DNA from: Ramlibacter sp.
GTDB lineage: Bacteria > Pseudomonadota > Gammaproteobacteria > Burkholderiales > Burkholderiaceae_C
Length of the DNA: 21,828 bases
Assembly (NCBI GenBank): GCA_028292185.1
Contig: JAQGMT010000200.1
Span: 1-21,828 of the forward strand
Reading direction: 5' to 3'
Shown here: in pieces, positions 14,880 through 21,828 of the stretch
Numbering within the stretch: position 1 is the stretch's first letter
Layout: the number at the start of each line of letters is the position of its first letter
Position numbers and translations under genes: made by a program
Notes under the pieces: model-generated
Database searches by the model: none
What the model was told of the DNA's origin: nothing
The model's input: only the letters and a program-made list of their open reading frames with translations

Positions 14880-15854
14880 GTGCAGCTGCGCCTCGGCTCC
14901 ATCGTCAAGGAGCTCGGCGGCGAGCTGAGAGGCAACCCCGAGCGCCTCGTCGACGGCCTTGCGCCGCTCGAATCCGCCACCCCCAGCCAGCTGAGCTTCC
15001 TGGCCAACCCGAAGTACGCGCAGCAGCTTGCCGCTTCGCGGGCCGGCTGCGTGATCGTGGCTGAGTCCATGCGCGATCAAGCGGTCGCGCGCGGCGACTG
15101 CATCGTCGCGGCGGAGCCCTACCTGTACTTTGCCCGCGTCACGCAGTTGTGGAAGCGGGCGCTCGATGGCGCGTCCGCGCCGGGCGTGCATCCCAGCGCC
15201 GTGGTCGATCCCGACGCGGTGATCGACCCGACCGCCCGAATCGGCCCGCTTTGTATCGTGGAGCGCGGTGCGCGCATCGGAGCCGGCACGGAGTTGAAAG
15301 GGCGGGTCAGCATCGGCGAGAACTGCGTCGTCGGCGAGCGCTGCATCCTGCACCCGGGCGTCGTGATCGGCGCGGACGGCTTCGGATTCGCGCCGGACGG
15401 CCAGGGCGCCTGGGAAAAGATCGAACAGCTGGGCGCGGTGCGGATCGGCAACGACGTCGAGATCGGCGCGAACACCTGCATCGACCGCGGCGCACTGGGC
15501 GACACGGTCCTGGAGGACGGCGTGAAGCTCGACAACCTGATCCAGATCGCCCACAACGTGCGCATCGGCAAGCACACCGCGATGGCCGGTTGTGCGGCGG
15601 TGGCGGGCAGCGCCACCATCGGCGCGTACTGCACCATCGGCGGGCGCGCCGGCATCCTGGGCCACCTGCAGATCGTCGATCACGTGCATATTTCCGCCAC
15701 GTCGCTGGTGACGCGGTCCATCCTTAAGCCCGGCCACTACACCGGCGTGTTCCCCATCGACGACAATGCGGCCTGGGAAAAAAACGCGGCCGCCCTCAAG
15801 CAACTCCACAAGTTGCGAGAGCGCATCAAGGCGCTTGAAAGAGGGAACGACTGA
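14880..15854 (+). CDS. lpxD: UDP-3-O-(3-hydroxyacyl)glucosamine N-acyltransferase
   Basis: Third committed step of lipid A synthesis: transfers a 3-hydroxyacyl chain from ACP to UDP-3-O-acylglucosamine. The 324-aa product has the N-terminal uridine-binding domain (about 1-100, with LRLGSIVKELGGELRGNPE and PSQLSFLANPKYAQQL), a long left-handed parallel beta-helix of hexapeptide repeats (about 100-285, with IDPTARIGPLCIVERGARIG), and a helical C-terminus. The catalytic His is H225 in LIQIAHNVRIG. Length is close to E. coli LpxD (341 aa). GTG 14880 is the most plausible start; there is no good ribosome site and the preceding gap is repeat copy B. Its TGA shares one base with the fabZ ATG. Confidence 0.95.
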   Translation: MQLRLGSIVKELGGELRGNPERLVDGLAPLESATPSQLSFLANPKYAQQLAASRAGCVIVAESMRDQAVARGDCIVAAEPYLYFARVTQLWKRALDGASAPGVHPSAVVDPDAVIDPTARIGPLCIVERGARIGAGTELKGRVSIGENCVVGERCILHPGVVIGADGFGFAPDGQGAWEKIEQLGAVRIGNDVEIGANTCIDRGALGDTVLEDGVKLDNLIQIAHNVRIGKHTAMAGCAAVAGSATIGAYCTIGGRAGILGHLQIVDHVHISATSLVTRSILKPGHYTGVFPIDDNAAWEKNAAALKQLHKLRERIKALERGND

Positions 15855-16294
15855 TGATGGACATCCACGAAATACTGAAGCTGCTGCCGCACCGCTATCC
15901 CATCCTGCTGGTGGACCGGGTGCTCGCCATCGAAAAGGGCAAGAGCATCAAGGCGCTGAAGAATGTCACCATCAACGAGCCGTTCTTCGTCGGACACTTT
16001 CCGCGCCGGCCCGTGATGCCGGGCGTGATGATGCTCGAGGCGATGGCGCAGACGGCGGCACTGCTCTCGTTCGCGAGCATGGGCGTCAGCCCCGACAGCA
16101 ATGCCGTGTATTACTTCGCCGGCATCGACAACGCGCGCTTCAAGCGCCCGGTGGAGCCGGGCGATCAGCTGGTGATGGACGTGGAACTGATCCGGTCGAA
16201 GGCCGGTATCTTCAAGTTCAAGGGCACCGCCCACGTGGGCGACGAGCTGGCCTGCGAGGCCGAGCTCATGTGCACCATGCGCAGCTTCAGCTAG
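15854..16294 (+). CDS. fabZ: 3-hydroxyacyl-[acyl-carrier-protein] dehydratase FabZ
   Basis: Dehydrates beta-hydroxyacyl-ACP in fatty-acid elongation, competing with LpxA and LpxD for the same substrate pool. The 146-aa hot-dog fold protein begins with the typical IHEILKLLPHRYPILLVDRV and carries the catalytic His-Glu pair H48 (FVGHFP) and E62 (GVMMLEAMAQ). Length matches E. coli FabZ (151 aa). The start is ATG 15854, overlapping the lpxD TGA; the next codon (15857) is also ATG and equally possible. GAGGGA at 15841-15846 serves as ribosome site. Its place between lpxD and lpxA is the standard lipid A cluster, where it balances phospholipid against lipid A synthesis. Confidence 0.97.
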   Translation: MMDIHEILKLLPHRYPILLVDRVLAIEKGKSIKALKNVTINEPFFVGHFPRRPVMPGVMMLEAMAQTAALLSFASMGVSPDSNAVYYFAGIDNARFKRPVEPGDQLVMDVELIRSKAGIFKFKGTAHVGDELACEAELMCTMRSFS

Positions 16295-16322
16295 CCGCGT
16301 CCGCTTTTTCTTGGCAGCACCG

Positions 16323-17120
16323 ATGCCCGGCTCGATCCACCCGACCGCGATCGTCGATCCGCAAGCGCAGATCGACCCGTCCGCCACGATCGGCGCGTAC
16401 ACGTTGATCGGTCCCGAGGTGAAGATCGGGGCGGGCACCACGGTCGGTCCGCACTGCGTGATCGAGGGCCGCACCACCATCGGCCGCGACAACCGCATTT
16501 TCCAGTTCAACTCGCTGGGCGCGATCCCGCAGGACAAGAAATACGCCGGCGAGCCTTGCGAGCTGGTGATCGGCGATCGCAACACGATTCGCGAGTTCAG
16601 CACGTACAACATCGGCTCGCCGGGGGGCGGTGGAATCACGCGGGTGGGCAACGACAACTGGTTGATGGCGTATGTGCATCTTGCGCACGATTGCCAGGTG
16701 GGCAACCACACCATCTTCGCGAACAACGCGCAACTGGCCGGGCATGTCGAGGTCGGCGACTGGGTCATCCTGGGCGGCTTTACGGTGGTGCACCAGTTCG
16801 TGCGGATCGGCGCGCATGGGATGACGGCGCTCAGCTCCGTGCTGCTGGCCGACCAGCCTCCGTTCGTGATGAGCCAGGGCCAGCCGGCGCGGGCGCGGTC
16901 GATGAACTTCGAAGGGCTGCGCCGGCGCGGCTTCTCCACCGAGCGCATTTCCGCCGTCAAGGCGATGCACAAGGCGCTGTATCGCGATGACTTCACGCTC
17001 GCGCAGGCGAAGACACGCATCGCCGAGATCAAGGCACGAGTACCCGACGCGGATCCCGACGTCGCCTTGATGCTGTCGTTCCTGGACAAAGTCTCGGCCG
17101 AGCGCGGCATTGTGCGTTAG
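16323..17120 (+). CDS. lpxA: Acyl-ACP:UDP-N-acetylglucosamine O-acyltransferase
   Basis: First enzyme of lipid A synthesis; moves a 3-hydroxyacyl chain from ACP to UDP-GlcNAc. The 265-aa product is a left-handed beta-helix protein built of hexapeptide repeats (IHPTAIVDPQAQIDPSATIG onward) with a helical C-terminal domain (about 195-265). The catalytic His is H122 in HLAHDCQVGNH, equivalent to E. coli H125. NSLGAIPQDKKYAGE is a strong LpxA-specific segment. I chose ATG 16323, which places the first hexapeptide as in E. coli, over an in-frame TTG at 16311. The ribosome site is weak. It is 28 nt after fabZ and 9 nt before lpxB. Confidence 0.96.
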   Translation: MPGSIHPTAIVDPQAQIDPSATIGAYTLIGPEVKIGAGTTVGPHCVIEGRTTIGRDNRIFQFNSLGAIPQDKKYAGEPCELVIGDRNTIREFSTYNIGSPGGGGITRVGNDNWLMAYVHLAHDCQVGNHTIFANNAQLAGHVEVGDWVILGGFTVVHQFVRIGAHGMTALSSVLLADQPPFVMSQGQPARARSMNFEGLRRRGFSTERISAVKAMHKALYRDDFTLAQAKTRIAEIKARVPDADPDVALMLSFLDKVSAERGIVR

Positions 17121-17129
17121 CCAGCGGCC

Positions 17130-18269
17130 ATGACTGCCGCTCGGTTTGCGATGGTGGCGGGCGAAGCCTCCGGCGATCTGCTCGGCGGCCTCTTGCTCGA
17201 CGGACTGCACCAGCGCTGGCCTGACATGCGCAGCGATGGCATCGGCGGGCCGCAGATGACGGCCCGCGGCTTCGATGCGTGGTGGCCGTCGGAGGCGCTG
17301 GCGGTGCGCGGCTACGTGGAAGTGCTGCGGCACTACCGCAGGATCGTCGGCATCCGCAAGCAGCTCAAGCAGCGTTTGCTCGATGCTCCGCCGGATGTCT
17401 TCATCGGCATCGACGCGCCCGACTTCAACCTGGACCTCGAAGCCGGCCTCAAGGCGCGCGGGGTGAAGACCGTGCAGTTCGTCTGCCCCTCGATCTGGGC
17501 CTGGCGAGCCGAGCGCACCGAGAAGATCAAACGCAGCGCCGACCATGTGCTGTGCATCTTTCCGTTCGAGCCCGAAATTCTGGCGCGCGAAGGCATTGCC
17601 GCGACCTATGTCGGCCATCCTTTGGCCAACGTGATTCCGATGGAACCCGACAAGGCAGCGGCGCGTCGCGCGCTCGGCCTGGCGCCAGAGGACGAGGTGC
17701 TGGCCGTCCTGCCCGGCAGCCGTGCCTCGGAAGTGCACTACCACGCGGGGATGTTCCTCCAAGCTGCGGCCCTGTTGCGCAAGGCGCGCCCGGCGTTGCA
17801 GATCGTCGTCCCGGTGATTCCACAGCGCCGCGCCGCGATCGAAGAGGCCGCGCGCGCAGCCGGTCTGGCAGGCCGGATCAAGATCATGGACGGGCAATCG
17901 CACACCATGCTCGCCGCCTGCGACCTGGCGCTGATTGCCAGTGGCACCGCGACGCTCGAAGCGGCCTTGTTCAAGCGGCCCATGGTCATCGCTTACAAGG
18001 TGAACTGGCTGTCGTACCGGCTGATGTGGCCGCAGCACCTGCAGCCGTGGATCGGGCTGCCCAACATCCTGTGCGGCGAATTCGCCGTCCCGGAATTGCT
18101 ACAGCAGGCGGCCAATCCCGAGGCGCTTGCTGCGGCGCTCTTGGAATGGCTGCAAGCTCCTGCCAGAATGGCGGCCGTGCAGCAGAAATTCAAGGCGCTG
18201 CACGTTCAACTGCAGCGCGATACGGCAACACTGGCCACCCATGCCATCCAAAAAGTCATCGAGTCCTGA
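17130..18269 (+). CDS. lpxB: Lipid-A-disaccharide synthase
   Basis: Glycosyltransferase of family GT19 that joins UDP-2,3-diacylglucosamine and 2,3-diacylglucosamine-1-phosphate into the lipid A disaccharide on the inner face of the inner membrane. The 379-aa protein opens with FAMVAGEASGDLLGG (GEASGD at residues 11-16). It continues with GIGGPQM, the PDVFIGIDAPDFNLDLE segment, CPSIWAWRAERTEKIK, YVGHPLAN, LPGSRASEVHYH, and the late ASGTATLEAALFKRPMVIAYKV stretch that binds the UDP-sugar. Length matches E. coli LpxB (382 aa). ATG 17130 is 9 nt after lpxA. Its last 29 nt overlap the start of rnhB in another frame. Confidence 0.97.
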   Translation: MTAARFAMVAGEASGDLLGGLLLDGLHQRWPDMRSDGIGGPQMTARGFDAWWPSEALAVRGYVEVLRHYRRIVGIRKQLKQRLLDAPPDVFIGIDAPDFNLDLEAGLKARGVKTVQFVCPSIWAWRAERTEKIKRSADHVLCIFPFEPEILAREGIAATYVGHPLANVIPMEPDKAAARRALGLAPEDEVLAVLPGSRASEVHYHAGMFLQAAALLRKARPALQIVVPVIPQRRAAIEEAARAAGLAGRIKIMDGQSHTMLAACDLALIASGTATLEAALFKRPMVIAYKVNWLSYRLMWPQHLQPWIGLPNILCGEFAVPELLQQAANPEALAAALLEWLQAPARMAAVQQKFKALHVQLQRDTATLATHAIQKVIES

Positions 18270-18978
18270 AGCTGCCGGCCAGCCCGGCCCCATCAAGACG
18301 CGCGCGCCGCGAGCGCCGAGGCAGGCCCGGCTGGACTGGGACCCGATCGGCCTCGTTGCCGGTGTGGACGAGGCAGGCCGCGGGCCTCTGGCCGGCCCGG
18401 TCGTCGCCGCTGCCGTCATCCTGGACGACACCCGGCGCATTCGCGGCCTGGCCGATTCCAAGGTATTGACGCCTTTGCAGCGAGACCGGCTGTACGACCA
18501 GATCCTCGAGAAGGCGCTGTGCTGCTCGGTGGCGCAGGCGAGCGTCGAGGAAATCGATTCGCTGAACATCCTGCACGCGACCATGCTGGCCATGAAGCGA
18601 GCGGTGGAGGGCCTGCGCCTGAAGCCGGCCAAGGTGCTGGTGGACGGCAACAGGTTGCCGCTGATCGAGGTGCTGGCCGAAGCGGTCATTGGCGGCGACG
18701 CCATAGTCAAGTCGATTTCCGCCGCGTCCATCCTGGCCAAGGTGCATAGGGACCGCCTGTGCCGCACCTTGCACGAGGAATTTCCGCAGTACGGCTTCGC
18801 CGCGCACAAGGGCTACGGCACGCCCGAACACCTGCAGGCCTTGATCGTGCACGGCGCTTGCCGGCACCACCGCAAGTTCTTCGGTCCCGTGGCGGCTACC
18901 TTCGGCATCGTGGCCGATCCGCTGGCTGTCGCGTTCGCCACCGACGAACGCGCGCCGGCGACTGTCACGGTGTCGTGA
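18241..18978 (+). CDS. rnhB: Ribonuclease HII
   Basis: Cleaves RNA in RNA-DNA hybrids and starts removal of misincorporated ribonucleotides from DNA. The 245-aa product has the RNase HII core from about residue 37: GVDEAGRGPLAGP with D43 and E44, DSKVLTPLQRDRL, VLVDGNRLP with D135, and GGDAIVKSISAASILAKVHRD with D153. The DEDD set is complete with E. coli-like spacing. The start ATG 18241 gives a 29-nt overlap with lpxB and an N-terminal tail of about 35 residues rich in Lys, Ser, Pro and Arg that E. coli RNase HII lacks. No other ATG lies before the core, so the tail is probably real. The stop overlaps the GTG of the next gene. Confidence 0.95.
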   Translation: MPSKKSSSPEAAGQPGPIKTRAPRAPRQARLDWDPIGLVAGVDEAGRGPLAGPVVAAAVILDDTRRIRGLADSKVLTPLQRDRLYDQILEKALCCSVAQASVEEIDSLNILHATMLAMKRAVEGLRLKPAKVLVDGNRLPLIEVLAEAVIGGDAIVKSISAASILAKVHRDRLCRTLHEEFPQYGFAAHKGYGTPEHLQALIVHGACRHHRKFFGPVAATFGIVADPLAVAFATDERAPATVTVS

Positions 18979-19769
18979 CTTCCGCCCAGCCCCAGTTCAT
19001 CAGCTCCGCGGCCAATCCTTTGCTGAAGGATTTGCGGCGGCTCGCGCAAGACAGCACTGCCTATCGGAAGCAGGGCCGCGTCTGGCTCGAGGGCGACCAT
19101 TTGTGCCGGGCCGCGACCGAGCGCGGCGTGGAGCCGGCGCTCGCTGTGTTTGCGCAGAGCTATTGGGATGCGAACTCGGTCGAATGGTCGATGTCCCGTG
19201 CGAAGACGGTGGTCATCGCCGATGCCTTGTTCGCCGGACTCAGCGCGCTGGAATCGCCGGCGCCCATGGGCTTCGTGCTCGAATTGCCGCAGGCGCCTGC
19301 GCTTGAAGCGAGCACCGCGTCGGTGATCCTCGACCGCGTGCAGGATGCCGGCAACGTGGGCGCCATCCTGCGCAGCGCGGCGTCGTTTGGTTTCCGCCAG
19401 GTGATCGCGATGAAGGGCACGGCCGCGCTGTGGAGCCCCAAGGTGCTGCGAGCAGGGATGGGCGCGCACTTTGGCCTGGCGTTGATCGAAGGCGCGGAAG
19501 CGGCCGCGCTCGAGGTGCTGGAAATTCCCATCGTTGCGACCAGTTCGCACACGGGCGAGCTGTTGCACCAGGCCCGCTTGCCCTGGCCTTGCGCCTGGGC
19601 GCTCGGGCATGAGGGGCAGGGCATCAGTGCCGAACTTGCGTCGCGCGCCAGGCTCACCGTGCGAATCGTCCAGCCGGGCGGCGAAGAGTCGCTCAACGTC
19701 GCCTCGGCCGCGGCCATTTGCCTGCACGCCAGTGCGGCGGCGGCCTCCATTGAACAGGCCCGCGAATAG
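18975..19769 (+). CDS. TrmH/SpoU-family RNA 2'-O-methyltransferase
   Basis: A 264-aa SPOUT-class enzyme, expected to methylate a ribose 2'-OH in rRNA or tRNA using S-adenosylmethionine. The N-terminal part (about 1-100) is a substrate-binding domain beginning ISSAANPLLKDLRRL. The C-terminal knot carries the three SpoU motifs: ILDRVQDAGNVGAILRSAAS (N127, R133), GHEGQG (211-216), and SLNVASAAAICLH starting at S239. The exact target cannot be told; RlmB, TrmH and related enzymes are alternatives. GTG 18975 overlaps the rnhB TGA by 4 nt, indicating coupling, and any longer form would run inside rnhB. It ends the plus-strand envelope run, before the car promoter. Confidence 0.9.
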   Translation: MTSAQPQFISSAANPLLKDLRRLAQDSTAYRKQGRVWLEGDHLCRAATERGVEPALAVFAQSYWDANSVEWSMSRAKTVVIADALFAGLSALESPAPMGFVLELPQAPALEASTASVILDRVQDAGNVGAILRSAASFGFRQVIAMKGTAALWSPKVLRAGMGAHFGLALIEGAEAAALEVLEIPIVATSSHTGELLHQARLPWPCAWALGHEGQGISAELASRARLTVRIVQPGGEESLNVASAAAICLHASAAAASIEQARE

Positions 19770-19802
19770 GCCCGGCCACCCAAGGTGCACGGAGGCTGAC
19801 GG

Positions 19803-19808
19803 TATAAT
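19803..19808 (+). promoter_or_regulatory. Likely carAB promoter -10 element
   Basis: A perfect TATAAT lies 34 nt after the methyltransferase stop and 144 nt before the carA start. No convincing -35 hexamer sits 16-18 nt upstream, so an activator or weak constitutive promoter is possible. Transcription would begin near 19814-19816, in the GGGGCTTTCCC stretch. This separates carAB from the upstream gene run. Confidence 0.6.
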
Positions 19809-19897
19809 CAGGGGCTTTCCCGCAACCCCGTACGTCTAGCGCATTCAGCCTCTTCCCCGACAACTACGTGATCAAGAGCCAGCTTCGGGCAACCGCC

Positions 19898-19911
19898 ACA
19901 AGCGAACTTGT
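19898..19911 (+). promoter_or_regulatory. Small hairpin in the carA leader
   Basis: ACAAG (19898-19902) pairs with CTTGT (19907-19911) across a CGAA loop, within the roughly 140-nt leader between the likely carA promoter and its ribosome site. The stem is short and no T-run follows, so there is no classic attenuator. Any control by pyrimidines or arginine would be inference only. Confidence 0.25.
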
Positions 19912-19952
19912 CGAACGCGTCTGGGCGTACCCGTAATCATCCGGAGAACCCA

Positions 19953-21131
19953 GTGCTTTTGTCTCAACAGGGAACCACCCCGCCCGCCATCCTGGCGCTC
20001 GCAGACGGCACCGTCTTTATCGGCAACTCGATCGGAGCCCCTGGCTCCACCACCGGCGAAGTCGTGTTCAACACGGCAATGACCGGGTACCAGGAAATCC
20101 TGACCGACCCGAGCTATTGCCAGCAGATCGTCACGCTCACTTATCCGCACATCGGCAACTACGGCGTCAATGAAGAGGACGTCGAAGCGGGCAAGGTCCA
20201 CGCGGCCGGCCTGATCATTCGCGACCTGCCCCTGGTGGCGTCGAATTTCCGCACCTCGCAAACCCTGTCCGACTACTTGCGCAGCCAGAACACCGTGGCG
20301 ATCGCGAACATCGACACGCGCAAGCTCACGCGCATGCTGCGCACCGATGGCGCGCAGAACGGCTGCATCATCGGGCTGCCGGCCGGCGCCGAAGTGACTC
20401 CTGCTCTCGTCGAGAAGGCGATCGCCGCGGCCAAGGGCGCGCCGAGCATGAACGGCCTGGACCTGGCCAAGGTGGTCTCGGTTGCCAGCACCTACGACTG
20501 GACGCAAAGCGAATGGCGCCTGGGCCGAGGCTACGGCGAACAGAGCGAAGACAAGTACCACGTCGTGGCCTTCGACTACGGTATGAAGAAGAACATCTTG
20601 CGCATGCTGGCCGAGCGCGGCTGCACAGTGACGGTGGTGCCGGCCAAGACCTCCGCCGAGGAAGTGAGGAAGCTCAAGCCCGACGGCGTGTTCCTCTCCA
20701 ACGGCCCCGGCGACCCCGAGCCTTGCGATTACGCGATCGCCGCGGCCCGGGATTTGATCGAAGCGGGCTATCCCACCTTCGGCATCTGCCTGGGCCACCA
20801 GATCATGGCGCTGGCGTCCGGCGCCAAGACCTTCAAGATGAAGTTCGGCCATCACGGCGCGAACCATCCCGTGAAAGACCTGGACAACGGCCGCGTCAGC
20901 ATCACCAGCCAGAACCACGGCTTCGCGGTGGACGAGAAAAGTTTGCCCGGCAACTTGCGCGCGACCCACGTGAGCCTGTTCGACGGCACGGTCCAGGGCC
21001 TGGCGCGTACCGACAAGCCGGCGTTCTGTTTCCAGGGCCACCCCGAAGCTTCACCGGGGCCGCACGACATCGGTTACCTGTTCGACAGATTCACGGGCCT
21101 GATGGACCAAGCCGCCGGGGAAAACAAGTAA
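19953..21131 (+). CDS. carA: Carbamoyl-phosphate synthase small (glutaminase) subunit
   Basis: Hydrolyses glutamine and channels ammonia to CarB for carbamoyl phosphate, precursor of pyrimidines and arginine. The 392-aa product has an N-terminal CPSase small-chain domain (PPAILALADGTVFIGNSIGA, then TGEVVFNTAMTGYQEILTDP and DTRKLTR) and a class I glutamine amidotransferase domain (about 200-392) with the triad C279 in GICLGHQ, H363 and E365 in QGHPEASPGP. The C-to-H spacing of 84 residues equals that of E. coli CarA. GTG 19953 was chosen because GGAG sits 6 nt before it and family members start with LLSQQGTTPP-like sequence; an in-frame TTG at 19908 would add 15 residues. carB starts at the base after its TAA. 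Confidence 0.97.
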   Translation: MLLSQQGTTPPAILALADGTVFIGNSIGAPGSTTGEVVFNTAMTGYQEILTDPSYCQQIVTLTYPHIGNYGVNEEDVEAGKVHAAGLIIRDLPLVASNFRTSQTLSDYLRSQNTVAIANIDTRKLTRMLRTDGAQNGCIIGLPAGAEVTPALVEKAIAAAKGAPSMNGLDLAKVVSVASTYDWTQSEWRLGRGYGEQSEDKYHVVAFDYGMKKNILRMLAERGCTVTVVPAKTSAEEVRKLKPDGVFLSNGPGDPEPCDYAIAAARDLIEAGYPTFGICLGHQIMALASGAKTFKMKFGHHGANHPVKDLDNGRVSITSQNHGFAVDEKSLPGNLRATHVSLFDGTVQGLARTDKPAFCFQGHPEASPGPHDIGYLFDRFTGLMDQAAGENK

Positions 21132-21828
21132 ATGGCCAAGCGTACCGACATCAAGAGCGTCCTCATCATCGGCGCGGGTCCGATCGTGATCGGCCAAGCC
21201 TGCGAGTTCGACTACTCGGGCGTACAGGCCTGCAAGGCCCTGCGCGAGGAGGGCTACAAGGTCATCCTGATCAACAGCAACCCCGCGACGATCATGACCG
21301 ACCCGGCCACGGCCGACGTCACCTACATCGAGCCGATCACCTGGCAGACGGTCGAGAAGATCATCGCCAAGGAAAAGCCGGACGCGATCCTTCCCACCAT
21401 GGGCGGACAAACCGCTCTGAACTGCGCGCTGGACCTGTGGCACAACGGCGTTCTGCACAAGCACAAGGTGGAACTCATCGGCGCTTCCCCGGAAGCGATC
21501 GACAAGGCGGAAGACCGGCTGAAGTTCAAGGATGCGATGACCCGGATCGGCCTGGGCTCGGCGCGCTCGGGCATCGCGCACTCGATGGAAGAAGCCTGGA
21601 CGGTGCAAAAGACCTTGGGCTTTCCCACCGTGATCCGGCCGAGTTTCACGCTCGGCGGCACGGGTGGCGGCATTGCGTACAACTCCGAAGAATTCGAAGT
21701 CATTTGCAAGCGCGGCCTCGAAGCGTCTCCCACCAGCGAACTGCTGATCGAGGAATCGCTGCTCGGGTGGAAAGAGTTCGAGATGGAGGTGGTGCGCGAC
21801 AAGGCCGACAACTGCATCATCATCTGCT
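21132..21828 (+). CDS. carB: Carbamoyl-phosphate synthase large subunit (N-terminal part, cut by window edge)
   Basis: The synthetase subunit that forms carbamoyl phosphate from bicarbonate, CarA-derived ammonia and two ATP in two ATP-grasp halves. Only the first 232 residues of an expected protein of more than 1000 are in the window; the frame is open to the edge. Visible are MAKRTDIKSVLIIGAGPIVI, GQACEFDYSG, LINSNPATIMTDP, PTMGGQTALN, and the first ATP-grasp glycine loop GGTGGG at residues 175-180 followed by IAYNSEEF. The later ELLIEESLLGWKEFEMEVVR segment is also conserved. GGGGA at 21117-21121 is a fair ribosome site. ATG 21132 directly abuts the carA TAA, so the two subunits are co-translated. 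Confidence 0.97.
   Translation, partial: MAKRTDIKSVLIIGAGPIVIGQACEFDYSGVQACKALREEGYKVILINSNPATIMTDPATADVTYIEPITWQTVEKIIAKEKPDAILPTMGGQTALNCALDLWHNGVLHKHKVELIGASPEAIDKAEDRLKFKDAMTRIGLGSARSGIAHSMEEAWTVQKTLGFPTVIRPSFTLGGTGGGIAYNSEEFEVICKRGLEASPTSELLIEESLLGWKEFEMEVVRDKADNCIIIC

Noticed and set aside
19770..19802. Terminator after the RNA methyltransferase
   Set aside because: Only a 4-bp CACC-CAA-GGTG stem is present and no T-run follows; it is too weak to call.
19868..19936. A 22-codon open frame (GTG to TAA) in the carA leader, a possible leader peptide
   Set aside because: No ribosome site precedes the GTG, no run of Arg or other regulatory codons is present, and no attenuator follows. An open frame this short is expected by chance in high-GC DNA.
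1..21828. Mobile elements, CRISPR arrays, tRNA or rRNA genes, toxin-antitoxin or defence systems
   Set aside because: Reading both strands showed no transposase or integrase, no regularly spaced direct repeats, no tRNA cloverleaf and no known defence motifs. The window is mainly conserved housekeeping sequence.

Overview
The window is a high-GC, densely packed bacterial chromosome segment. Gene order (rpsB-tsf-pyrH-frr-uppS-cdsA-dxr-rseP-bamA-skp-lpxD-fabZ-lpxA-lpxB-rnhB, with dxr after cdsA and an RNA methyltransferase rather than dnaE after rnhB) and protein character point to a betaproteobacterium. Burkholderiales is likely, and a Comamonadaceae relative such as Ramlibacter or Variovorax is plausible. 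That placement rests on gene order, protein similarity as I remember it and intergenic repeat style; no database search was possible.

Layout. Positions 1-194 are non-coding, with repeat-like hairpins. Positions 195-4281 (minus strand) hold a three-gene unit transcribed amidase -> dadA (D-amino acid dehydrogenase) -> nnr (bifunctional NAD(P)H-hydrate epimerase/dehydratase). Positions 4282-4455 are a divergent control region with an extended -10 promoter and a highly structured rpsB leader. From 4456 to 19769 a long plus-strand run covers translation factors (rpsB, tsf, frr), pyrimidine nucleotide supply (pyrH), isoprenoid and phospholipid precursors (uppS, cdsA, dxr), envelope stress and outer-membrane assembly (rseP, bamA, skp), lipid A and fatty-acid synthesis (lpxD, fabZ, lpxA, lpxB), rnhB and a SpoU-type RNA 2'-O-methyltransferase. 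A separate promoter at about 19803 starts carA and carB (carbamoyl-phosphate synthase); carB runs off the right edge.

How the genes work together. The plus-strand run couples ribosome production to envelope growth. Dxr makes isoprenoid precursor and UppS makes the undecaprenyl carrier lipid. CdsA makes CDP-diacylglycerol. LpxA, LpxD and LpxB make the lipid A disaccharide, while FabZ draws on the same acyl-ACP pool for fatty acids. BamA and Skp insert and chaperone outer-membrane proteins, and RseP transmits envelope stress. Many junctions overlap (cdsA/dxr, bamA/skp, lpxD/fabZ, lpxB/rnhB, rnhB/methyltransferase) or abut (carA/carB), suggesting translational coupling.

Novelty. I see no phage, IS, CRISPR, toxin-antitoxin or defence genes, and all complete genes look intact. 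The most interesting signals are non-coding: a two-domain structured RNA leader before rpsB (4313-4430), strong hairpins in the rpsB-tsf and tsf-pyrH gaps, and two copies of an intergenic repeat that each start at the base after a stop codon and precede a gene lacking a clear Shine-Dalgarno sequence. The amidase-dadA-nnr unit also occupies the divergent position that map holds next to rpsB in E. coli.
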